Shown piece after piece: positions 54,259 through 64,000 of a stretch of 64,000 nucleotides of DNA. The position numbers and the translations under genes were made by a program. The stretch's first letter is position 1, and the number at the start of each line of letters is the position of its first letter. Location of the stretch: NCBI GenBank assembly GCA_963932465.1, contig OZ010792.1:281773836-281837835 (forward strand), in the 5' to 3' direction. This DNA comes from Maratus speciosus (lineage: Eukaryota > Arthropoda > Arachnida > Araneae > Salticidae). The notes beneath the pieces are model-generated. The model was given only the letters and a program-made list of their open reading frames with translations, was not told the DNA's origin and searched no databases.

Positions 54259-56950
54259 CGAGTTATACTAATAATTGTTTCTATTAAATATGTATTTTGT
54301 ATAGTTCCTGTCACTTATTCAAGCTTGCCCCCACTCTATAGTTGCCGCTGAAGGAAATACATATTGTTTTTCTTTTTTTCGTGCCTCAGGTTCTTTTTTT
54401 TTTTTTCGCATTTGAATTTTTCGCATTTTTTCGCATTTTCGCACAGTATTTGAATATACAAACTGCTAAATAAACAGTTGTAATCTTATTCTTATTATTA
54501 TTATAAATAATACCGTTTTGATTCAAAAAATTAAAAAGTTACTACTAATTCATTTTAATAGAAATCAACTTGCTTTCATCCTTGACAGAGTTTTTTAGAC
54601 TGTCACGGAAAAACTTTTTGTGTTGTCGCTTTGCAAATAAACGTATGTGCGCTATAAGGAAAGGGCTTGTTTACAAAGAAATGCTTACTTCAACCAAGCT
54701 ACCAACCACATTTTTTGCTTACCGATCAATGCAGGAATAGCCATGGCGACTTTGACATAGATATTATATTGTACGACGTTGACATCGTACCGCACAGAGT
54801 TGATAATTGTAGAGACCAATCATATCACCTGAATTCTTATATGCAGTAGGAGTCGTAAATACGGACAGGAAATTACCTGCCCTTTCTTTATATCGTCCGA
54901 GCTATCTGGCAAGTTTTGGAGCTAAATGCACTAATTTTATCGTTGGTTTGGAAAGATGCATAACATTTTATATGTATCAATCCAACTTTTCTAAACATTC
55001 TTTCTTTCTTTTTTTTTAATGATATATAGATATATATCATTATCTATATCAAGATAATTCAAGTATATGTGATGCAGTAAAACTCTAAAAATATTTTAGC
55101 CGAAGAACGTGTAACCTTCTCACCCTTACCATAATTTTCAGATAAAGCCTTGACGAGCGGATATAAATACCAATCCACAAAAGATTATATACGCGACCAC
55201 CCAAAGTAATATACAAAAGATATCTAGTTGAACCGAGATGTTTATTACCGCTTCCAAGAAAACTAGTCGTAGATATTTCTGACTAGTTCCATCATGTATA
55301 CAATTTTATGCTTATTCAAAGAAGCCATAATGTTTTTTTCGCGGTGTGTGTGTGTGTGCGGAGAGAGGGGTGGGGATTTTTGTGATGACTGATATGGAAA
55401 ATTTTTGACTCTGCCTTTTTTATTATTGCTATTTTTCTTTAAGGCGCAATAGGAATATATCTATATCAAGGTAATCTTTCATTCTCCCGACTACGTAGCT
55501 ATTTTATTAGCAACATGAAAGTAAAAATGGCCACAAATTTCAGAAATCTTTAAGAATAAAGATTATAATGATAAGCACTAAACTGTAAACGTTAGGGCCG
55601 ATGAATGGAAAAATAGCACATGCAGTGAATTAAAACCGATTCATTATTTTGTCATTATTTCATCATTTCTCATTCTTCTCATTATATTTTGAGTTTTACT
55701 ATGATACCAAATGTTACAACAGTTTGGAATCCCCCTCTTTTTTTTCTCTATTTCTAATTGAAACAAATTTATGTTAATAATTTTTTTTTATTAATCAATT
55801 TATAAATATATATATATGTACAATTTATTTCGATACAAAGCCTCTAGGTAAGTTTGCTTATGTGTCCACCATCGGGCCACATCTAAAATACAGGACTTTA
55901 CTGCCGTTGGTAGTTCAATAGAGCATACTTAACTTGATTTCTTAGCCATTTATATAATATACAAGTGAGGTGGCGTTTCCGGATCTTACTCATCCTCTAG
56001 AAAAAAAAAAAATTATCGCCGTTATGTTATTCGTAAGTATTCCGATTGTTGAACCTATGGAAATATACCCATAATCTGCCTTACATCACATCTATTCTTC
56101 CACATTTCCTCTAAAACCTTTAAAAATTGTTCAGTTATAATGTTTTAAGCTATAAACTAAAAATAACGGATGATAAAGAGCTTCCGTGCATCGATTAAGT
56201 TTCATTCCTAAATATTGTTTTGTCGCCATCAATCGGCATTTAATATAAAAAAAGAAATTTTCGGTTAAAATTGCACTTTTTTATACATTTTATCAGCTTT
56301 GAAGGCATTGCAAATAAAATGAATATGTCTTATCAATTCTTATTGTAATTAAAATAAAAGGGATATATAATTCAACTTTAACATAGTAAGTTTGTAGCGA
56401 AGAAAAAATCAGTTATATTACTGGAACTAATAGTTGCAATTTAGTTTGCATGCATTAAGCTTTGCATTTATTTTGCAATTTACTTTTCTTATTATAGAAT
56501 TTACTTTGAGAAATGATGCAAATTAAAATCATTAAAAATTTGCTTTTTAGTGTGTTACACAATAATTTAGAATTAGTTTCTGAGTAATAAAATAATTTGT
56601 AAGTCCGAAAATTAATATCTGGTAATACATGTGTGTGTGTTGTGTTACAAATGCAATGCAATTTTTATGCTGTAATATTTAAAATTTGGGATGTACATTC
56701 TAATTTTTTCAAAAAAGGCATTTTTCAGTTAAAATTTCTGTATTTTAAATATGATTTTAAATTGTAGTTTACATAATATCTTTGTTGTCGTCGTTATAAA
56801 AAATCAAAGCATAATACTTTTTGATTAACAAAATGCAAAAATCATAAAATAATGCATCATGTTTTATTGTTTTGTTTTGTTTTGTTTTATTTTATTTATT
56901 TATTATTATTTTTTTTTTAGTCGGAAAAATATTTCTTTAAGGTACAATTT
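53560..56950. other. Non-coding stretch
   Basis: About 3.4 kb with no recognised gene. T-run near 54229-54258, TCGCATTTTTTCGCATTTTCG repeats at about 54408-54440, a (GT)n tract near 55345, and A+T-rich sequence. Frames at 54667-54849 and 56455-56661 have no recognisable features. Confidence 0.45.
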
Positions 56951-57587
56951 TCATAATTGAATGGTACCAGAAAATATAGATATTTTGATAGAAATTTGTT
57001 TTTTGCTATGAACTTAAAAAGAAAAACAAAGTCCTATACCGTTGTCAACCAGCAATTTTCCTTATTTTCATTCATATTTATCGATCATGTGGAATTCTTT
57101 GGATCTCAGAAAGAAAATAATAAAATATCCAATGACATTTGATGCTGCCATCTATAATCAAAAATTGAAATTACATTCAACTCTCGTGATGCTTAAGTTA
57201 GGAGCTCGAGCGCCGCGAATCGAGTATTATTTTTGGGTCCAAGTCCTGAGACGGATACTTCCTATACTTCCTGTAAATACTTTTATTGTTGTGAGCTTGT
57301 TGACCGACTGTTATTTTACATCCAGTACATCCCAGCCCCGATCCCAAGAAAAAGCAGATCTGGACACTAATTTATTAATGAGCGCTAGCCTCTCTCGTAA
57401 TGAGTGATTTTTCGTTTTAATCACCTTATAAACACTTGCTTAAATGACTGTATACACTTTTGGTTTTTGCCTGATGTAACTTTCGCTTAACTACGGATTG
57501 TATAAAATCTCATTTTGCAATCCAGATCTCGGAGGACATCCTAATTAATCAAGACAAAAAAATTACTTACTTGCAATAAATTATTAA

Positions 57588-58159
57588 CCATTTGGAAAAA
57601 TGGTTATTCTCCTCGGTCAGGGTAGGAAATCAAAAACATATCTGAAGCGTTTTATTAGCTGAATCCCGCATTTTATTCGTTTTCTGATTGGTCTATACAA
57701 TAATCCGTATTTTCCCTTCGCTTTCAACAGAGATGGATACTTCTGTTGCCACTATGACAAAAAAGTAATAAAAACTACAAAAAAAAATTAATAACTCAGA
57801 AACAAATTGAGATACAGCTTTCAAACAAATTGCAATTAAAAATGCATTTTTTTTCTCTATACGGCGATATAAAAAGTAATATTGTGGGATGTTTAGAAGT
57901 TTAAAAATGAAATTTCATTTAAAATTGGTCCAGGAATATTAATGTTTAATCCATGGCGTACGTAATGTATGACCAGCTCCGTAGAAGTTTAAAAATTTAC
58001 AGTACCGAAAATTGTAAGACTGAAATTTCTTTTAAAATTTGTTCATGATGGGTCCAGGAATGTTAATGTTTAATCCATGGCGTACATAATGCATGATCAA
58101 CTCCGTGCGGTTTTTTATGTCTTAAATTTTAGTCTTTGAAAAAATCATTTTCCAAATGG
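57588..58159. mobile_element. 572-bp repeat with inverted ends, copy B (relative at 31485-32061)
   Basis: Begins CCATTTGGAAAAATGG and ends CATTTTCCAAATGG. It matches copy A along its length, including the GGTAGGAAATCAAAAACATA, ATTTTATTCGTTTTCTGA and CCAGGAATATTAATGTTTAA blocks. Similarity again runs past the right end into GTCGTTGTAATTTGTTAAAT and (GTT)n, so the mobile unit may be longer than the inverted repeats. Confidence 0.7.
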
Positions 58160-58974
58160 TCGTTGTAATTTGTTAAATTGCTTTTTTTGTTGTTGTTGTT
58201 ATTGTTTTCTAAGTTAGATTTCATTTATTGACTCACCGCTACCTTTGAACTCAGTCTCAGGTTGTATATAGGCCAAATTACTGTTTCAAGAGCCGTAAAT
58301 TATTTCTCTGAGCTTACTTTTCCAAACACTCTGTGGTCACTTGTGATTTTTATTATTCTGAAAAAGGTTTCGAAGCAAAGCACACAAAATCAACAAAAGA
58401 AATTCTTCCCAGGGGAGATGATAAACATTTCAGGAACCTCTTCCACTGTCATCGCATTCTCTTATCGTGTGACAAAAGAATGACCACATCAAACAAGCCG
58501 AAAAAAGGTCCCGTACTCCGGTACGTCAGTTTTAAAAAGGGACGTTTTTATCTCTTTGAACTATTGCTTAGAAATATTCCTTAAAATATTCTGCCATCGT
58601 AATTATGGGTTATAAGCGTTTCTTCCTGGAATCCGTGAAGTTTTTTAAAGACAAGATTTGACGGGTAATCAACTTGTATAAAAGTCATTTACGAATGAGA
58701 ATCATTTCATAAATGTGTCAAAAAATAGCCGGTTTCGATTTCAGAAAATCCTTAAAATTAAAAACAACATTTTGACATTCCTGTAACAACTTCTTGCGAC
58801 GAAAAAAAATCCAATTCGCATTGTACATATTTTTCTGCTGACAGTTTGATATGATGGATGTGAGATGTCACAGCCCCCACTTCCGGTAAGTGACGGGCTC
58901 ACTACCTCCCCCTCGTCTTCTAATATTTGACGGCAAAGGGAAGCTCAAAGTCACAAGGGGTGTCGGCCAAAAAG
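58160..58974. other. Non-coding stretch
   Basis: No gene is recognised. Two overlapping plus-strand frames at 58262-58584 have no identifiable motif. Confidence 0.4.
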
Positions 58975-60615
58975 AATGCCCCATTGGGAACGGCACTAAT
59001 CTAAACACAGCTGGGAGGGCTAACGAGCTATAATCGAAATTGTGAAGACAGGCACGAGCCTCCACAACCGTCTGGGTTTACTTTGGGATTCTGTGGGGTT
59101 CTTAATACTGGGTCACTGTGTTAGCTAATAAAAGAGGATCAAAAGTCAAACGCGTTACTCAGCTCGTATTTCATGTCACGGATATTCATATTCGGACCGG
59201 AATTCATATTTAAGTTTGTTATTAATAGAAAAATGTGAAATAGCAAATATATCTTCCATCTTTCGACTAAAAAGAAATTACGCATACAGAGATAGAATAA
59301 TATGAAATAAACCAGATATGCTTTATGTCTTTTAACCGAAATGGAATTACGTTTATAGAAAGTTTCCAGCCTAAAATATCTATATCTGAAAGTGGCAGAA
59401 AGAAATTGAATAATTTATTTTTCAATGTTTCTTTTTATCTTCGAAAAAATTTTTACATCTTTAACTAGGATTTGAAAACTTGAAAAGTTATTTGAAGATT
59501 TGTTAGAAAAACATTTCATATCCTTTATTCACCTCTTCAGTATCATTAAAAATTGTTAAATTGTTCAAAAAGGTATTCAGATTGTTTTGAGAAAGGCAAT
59601 AGTCAGTTGGAGCTAAATCTGGGCTATACGGTACGATCACATTCTTAAAAACTCCAATTTCGGTAATTTTTTAGCAGCGACAGCTGCAATTTATTAATCT
59701 CAGAGAGAAATCAGGGTATCCATTCTTCCTAGGCTTTGCTGATATAAAATTGTCTATGTGGAACGCGCACAAAAAATTGTTTCATAACCAGGAAATGGTC
59801 AGTTTTCGCAAAACCTGGACTATAAAGTAAGCGGTGAAATTCTTAATACTTTAATCTTTATGCTAACTCTTTAGCAACGTAAGCTGTAATTTTTTAATCT
59901 AATACAGAAATCGGGGAAAAAAATCAGGCAGATCTTTATTCATCTGAAAATGTCCATGTAGAATTATCATGAAAAATTAAGTTTTAAGAACATAAAATAA
60001 TCAGTTGTAACTGAATGTAGGCTATAAAAAGGGACAAGTTGAGTTCTTAATACTCAGATTTCTGTACTAGTTCAGTTGGAACGGCAGCTACATTGTTTTA
60101 ATCTCAAAAAGAAATCGAGGCTCATGTATCTTACACAGATTTTCATTTCATTTCATTTCATATTGATTTCATATCAATTTTCTTGATATGAAGGTGTTAT
60201 TGTAGAATGAGCATAGAAAATTATTTCAGGAGCAGAAATAGTTGTAGCTGAATCTGAACTATAGAGAGTATATAGTCCAGCTCTCAACACTCAAATCCTC
60301 GATCTAGTTCTTATGCAATGAAAATTTTTGAATCTCAGAAAGAAGTTGGTTTAGCCATATTGCAGAAATTTGTATGTACTTTCAGTATTGTCAAAAAGAA
60401 AGCTCCCATTGGAAACGGCACTAACTAAACACGGTTCGGAGACGGAGGGCTACCAAATTATAATCGAAATTGTAAAGACGGGGATGAACGTTCGCAAAAG
60501 CCTGGGCTTACTTTGAGATTACATGAGATTTTTATACTGTGTTATTCTGTTAGCTAATAAAAGCGAATCATAAGTCAATCTTGTTACTCAGCTCTCATAC
60601 TTCATGTCAAGGTAA
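58975..60615. repeat. Large direct duplication (58975-59200 and 60400-60615)
   Basis: Both copies share (C)CCATTGG(G/A)AACGGCACTAA, TATAATCGAAATTGT(G/A)AAGAC, TAGCTAATAAAAG(A/C)G, GTTACTCAGCTC and CTTCATGTCA-like blocks in the same order. They are 1.43 kb apart, with a degenerate mariner-like array between them. Confidence 0.7.
59520..60300 (-). pseudogene. Degenerate tandem array of a mariner transposase segment
   Basis: On the minus strand about 59660-59560 reads ITEIGVFKNVIVPYSPDLAP then TDYCL; PYSPDLAPTDY (about 59598-59631) is the third catalytic Asp block of mariner transposases. Related sequence recurs at about 59780-59830, 59985-60050 and 60225-60290, each keeping part of the same pattern in DNA (AGTTG..GCTGAATCT...CTATA) but with stops. 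The roughly 205-240 bp units also share TTCTTAATACT, AGCTG(C/T)AATTT and AATCTCAGA(G/A)AGAAAT. No copy is functional. Confidence 0.5.
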
Positions 60616-60841
60616 TTTACATCGACATGTGTTATTAATAGAATCATATGAAATACAATAAAAATCTTTTTTTTTTCCAAAAGTGAAATGAAATCAAAAC
60701 TCTATGGGAAAAGAATTATACATTTTTTCTGTACCTTAATATGTGCGTCAAATTTTGCTTCTTTACTGTTCTTAATATTTGGCCTGTATTTCTTATGTTT
60801 TTATTTTCACGCCGTTATTTTACACACTGAAATCCTGATCA

Positions 60842-61790
60842 AGAAACACAAGAATTTCCTTTAACCATTAACAGAATGTTTGTAAAAATTCAAGAACAAT
60901 TTATCATATTAGTTTTTGCCTCACATATGTGTTCGCAGGTGTTCCCAGAATATACAAAGGAGAGAATTACCGAAAAATATTTTTGATGCCAACTTAAAAA
61001 CAAAATCACGTTCGAAAGGTGGTAAAATTAATCCAGAAGCAACGAAAATACTCGACATACTTCATGTCATAAAATATTTTAACTTACTACCCTCAAACTA
61101 CATAATTGACTCGCCAACTTCCACAAACTCCTACTCCTGAAACTTTTATTCCCCAATATTCAAACTTAAAGGAGGTGGGGGGGGGGGGATATATTCATTT
61201 TTGTTGATCTTCATATTTTTGTCGAATTTCATTGCTTTCTAGTACTTTATTTGTAACCTGAATTTATTATATTTTTACATTCGTGATTTTATTTACACTT
61301 TTTTTTACTTTTCATGTATTTACACTTTCAAATTTTCCTTAAGAAACACGAGAAAATACTTTGACTGTTAACGGAACGTTTAAGAAAGTTCTAGAACAAT
61401 TTAGAACATTGCTGCTATTCTCGTCGCATAAAACATATGTTATGGTCGTACCATGTAACTTGAAATTATTATATTTTTACATTCATGATTTTTCCTACAC
61501 TTTCAAATTCTCCTTAAGAAACACGAGAAAGTACTTTGACTATTAACGGAATGTTTAAGGAAGCTCTGGAACAATTTAGAACATTGCTGCCATTCTCGTC
61601 GCATAGAACACATGTTATGGTCGTAAGCGTTCACAGAATGCACAAGAGAAAGAAATATATATATAAAATATTACTTTTGATGCCAACTGCAAAAACAAAA
61701 TCACGCTCAAAGAGTGTTAAAAATAATCCAGAAACAGCTAAAATACCTAACATGCCCCAAATCATACCGTAAAATATTTTACCTTACTAC
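60842..61790. repeat. Three related units (60842-61090, 61340-61440, 61516-61790)
   Basis: Each begins AAGAAACAC(A/G)AGAA and continues with TTAAC(A/G)GAA(T/C)GTTT, AGAACAATTTA, CATATGTTATGG-like sequence. The first and third also share TTTTTGATGCCAACT, AAAACAAAATCACG(T/C)TC and AATCCAGAA(G/A)CA. Short reading frames across them are shared only because the DNA is duplicated. Confidence 0.7.
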
Positions 61791-61918
61791 CCCACGTCAT
61801 GTCAGTCATATTGCCTTCAAACTACATAATTGGCACGGCCAACTCCCACAAACTCCTACTCTTGAATATTTCCTGTCCCTCAAAATGGCTGAAATCAGCG
61901 AAAAAAAAAATGAAATAG

Positions 61919-62241
61919 AGAAAAATAACGGCAAAATTCCTTCTGAAATACTCGATTTATCTAAACGACGGAGACCCGCCGACTCGTGAAACGCCTGGAA
62001 TTCGCAGCGGGGCCCTTTTTAGAGGCAAAAGCCGCACCATTGTTGACATAGCTGTGGCGTCGTTAACGCAGAAGGCCCCACCATTTCGAAGGGCCCCATT
62101 TGGAGAAAAAGGTCTCGTTCCGGCACCACCGATAAGTGGATGCGTTTCCGAAGTTCTCAATGAAGATGAAGTGGTTGAAAGTTTATCAGAGATAGATATC
62201 CGAGAACAGGATGGTGTGTTTAGATTGTGGACCATGTTATA
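61919..62241 (+). CDS. Unidentified ~107-codon open frame, possible exon
   Basis: Open after a TAG near 61916 to TAG 62239-62241, without an early ATG. The core is ordinary protein-like sequence: TPGIRSGALFRGKSRTIVDI, AVASLTQKAPPFRRAPFGEK, GLVPAPPISGCVSEVLNEDE, VVESLSEIDIREQDGVFRLW. It is G+C-richer than its surroundings. Directly upstream, an ATG at 61884 in another frame with a good AAAATGG context starts MAEISEKKNEIEKNNGKIPS and runs to 61989, so the two could be joined by a frameshift or splice. I do not recognise any family. A diverged copy of its 3' part occurs at 62835-62965. It could be host exon or element sequence. Confidence 0.3.
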
Positions 62242-62801
62242 GAACAAACAAAGCGTCACAGGGAATTGTTACGATGAGAACAGCTTCAGATTGTTACATC
62301 AAGATTATCTGATTCGTACATAGTCATAGTCATGAAATGATTATCTAACATAAATAAGTTTATTAGGCGGTCTCATGCCACAGATTATTGCATAATGAAT
62401 TATATATTTATAGGAGTTTCTTAATTAGACAAATGTGACAGGTTTAGCGAGTTTTTATAAAAAATTGCAAATGGGTTCAATGTACGTGCAAACATTTATA
62501 AATCATAACATTTATAACACATAACATTTATAAAGTGCGACTTAAAGGATAATAGTTTCAGCATTAATACTAGCTATTTATAGTCAATATTTATAAGTTT
62601 ATGTAGTTACATATTTATATATGTATATTGAAAGAGATTTTTAATGGAAATGAAAACAAAATTATTTTAACTTAACTAGAAATACATAAAACAAAGAAAG
62701 TTTTCATAATTTCTTTTGCCCTTAAGCAAAATGTTAAATTAACACAAATTAATCGTTGAAAATTTTAATTCTAAAGTTAAGGTTTCAAAAATTTCATTAA
62801 A

Positions 62802-62803
<2 letters not shown>

Positions 62804-62834
<31 letters not shown>
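62804..62834. repeat. T-run of about 31
   Basis: Separates the open-frame region from its decayed copy; flanked by TTTCATTAAAAG and AATGAAATGG. Confidence 0.95.
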
Positions 62835-62837
<3 letters not shown>

Positions 62838-62965
62838 GAAATGGTTCAAAGTTTATCATTGACAAATAGTCGAGAATGAGATGACGTGGTTTTGAACAAC
62901 ATTCTAGAAGAAACAAAGAACACAAGAAATTTTTAGGACGAGAACTGCTTCAAATTGTTACATTG
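62835..62965 (+). pseudogene. Decayed copy of the 3' part of the 61919-62241 frame
   Basis: Aligns with 62157-62290: AATGAA(GATG)A(A)(G)TGGTT, AAAGTTTATCA, GAGAA(C/T), TAGAA(C/G)AAAC, GGAC/GATGAGAAC(A/T)GCTTCA(G/A)ATTG, TTACAT. Indels and stops destroy the frame. Confidence 0.55.
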
Positions 62966-64000
62966 TAGTCAACATTATAAAAAGATGTATAAATTTAAAA
63001 TTGACGCCATAATGTCAGAAAATGTTTCAGTTTTGAGGTTGACAGGCCTGTTTGGATTCGGCGGGATACTAGAAAACGCTGACTGAAAGTTTTCAGATGT
63101 GTGTCGAGATTTCGATGGATCATGTGTTTTCCTTACCAGTTTGGCTAAGGAAGTAAGTTGAGTAGTGAAGGTTTTCGTTTATTAACTTGCAGTATAACTA
63201 GAGCCATTGTGTTATTTGAACTAAATGAATATTATAAATTCAGTATCGAACTCTTACCCTATAAGATTTGTAGATTAGGCTCCTGTAGGCATGAGGAATC
63301 CTGATATCAAATTGGTTCCTAATGCCGACACTCTCTCAACACTGGCGAATAATCAATAATGCTCAAAAGGGCATGAGGCATATGAATAAATTGAGTTTTT
63401 CGTAAGGGTTCGTTCTATAGTTGAATAATTGAATCCCTACAACAGGAACGTAATTTTTTTTCGATACTTTCTAGGTGCCACGATGACCCTCGCAGTTAAT
63501 TTGATTAAAGTTGATGATTTTGTGATTCCTTTGTTTAGTAATAGTAGGAAGAAATTAGATAATATGAGCAGAAAGCAAGCATGTCAAAATTTAAAAATAT
63601 TTTTTTAACGATAAAGCTGAAGTGCTGCTACTACATGCCTGTAACAGGCTTAAAACTGCATTTTAGAATGGAAGAAAAGCTTTGGACACATTATCCGCTG
63701 ACCAACTAAATATATAAATCCACCCCTTTTCTTGCTTTTGAGTGTAGTATTAAATCATTATCAGTAGACTGAAATATGGCCATTGTATTATCAGTACATT
63801 TTCAGCTATTCTTATTATTCTTATACGGTAGATTCCCTCAAAATCCGCACAGCTTGGGACAAGAGGTGGTGCGGATTTTAGAATTTTGCAGATTTCTGGT
63901 CATTGCTTTTACATTTTTTAAACAGTTATTTGAATGCAATAATGCCATCAAAATTATAATGAATGCTTGCAATATAGTAAAATATTAAAATAATTAAGTA
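62966..64000. other. Non-coding, no recognised feature
   Basis: Only short random frames; A+T-rich to the window end. Confidence 0.4.

Noticed and set aside
57042..57407. 121-residue plus-strand frame
   Set aside because: Longest unassigned ATG frame, but no motif, no splice or start context and no relative in the window; left unannotated because chance cannot be excluded.

Overview
This window looks like arthropod nuclear DNA, most plausibly arachnid (an inference from the mix of transposon families). It is very A+T-rich, full of homopolymer and microsatellite runs, and dominated by transposable elements. I found no complete host gene. The only long intact reading frames belong to an LTR retrotransposon. 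Every other recognisable coding stretch is a broken transposase or a short, unidentified open frame. There are no operons, CRISPR arrays or bacterial signals.

Layout. 1-10.8 kb: a dispersed repeat family, a decayed Tc1 element (1687-3194), an inverted pair of tRNA-Thr-like sequences inside a 14-bp target duplication (3586-4158), an element with long inverted ends (5341-6345), a second Tc1-like element with internal direct repeats in its ends (8118-9678), and a 160-bp TTAA-flanked MITE (10167-10326). 10.86-20.24 kb: a non-autonomous hAT element with an 8-bp target duplication, split by a nearly intact 8.5-kb Ty3/gypsy retrotransposon (11624-20109). The LTRs differ at only about four bases plus a T-run, so the insertion is recent. 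Its gag and pol lie in one frame, separated by a single TGA in a readthrough-like context.

21-30 kb: a duplicated segment around a repeat that was itself split by a foldback element (22035-22903), a TTAA-flanked piggyBac-like element holding a TA-flanked element (25211-26969), and a 1.96-kb palindromic TA-flanked element (27863-29819). 30-44 kb: mostly non-coding DNA, with a 59-bp minisatellite, a ~258-bp three-copy tandem repeat, scattered repeats, and a fragment of a mariner whose end and HTH region resemble plant Stowaway/DD39D elements (42468-42960).

44.7-51.7 kb: three mariner elements of about 0.52 kb, each internally deleted but keeping the end of the transposase and both termini. The first appears to have seeded a tandem array with a regular 432-bp higher-order period (45171-46640). 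The second carries a 195-bp hAT MITE with a perfect 8-bp target duplication. 52-64 kb: further decayed repeats, a degenerate tandem array derived from mariner, and one unidentified ~107-codon open frame (61919-62241) with a decayed second copy nearby.

How the parts work together: the LTR element is the only unit that looks close to self-sufficient. The short mariner, hAT and piggyBac copies would all need enzymes supplied from elsewhere. The nesting gives a relative order of events at several sites.
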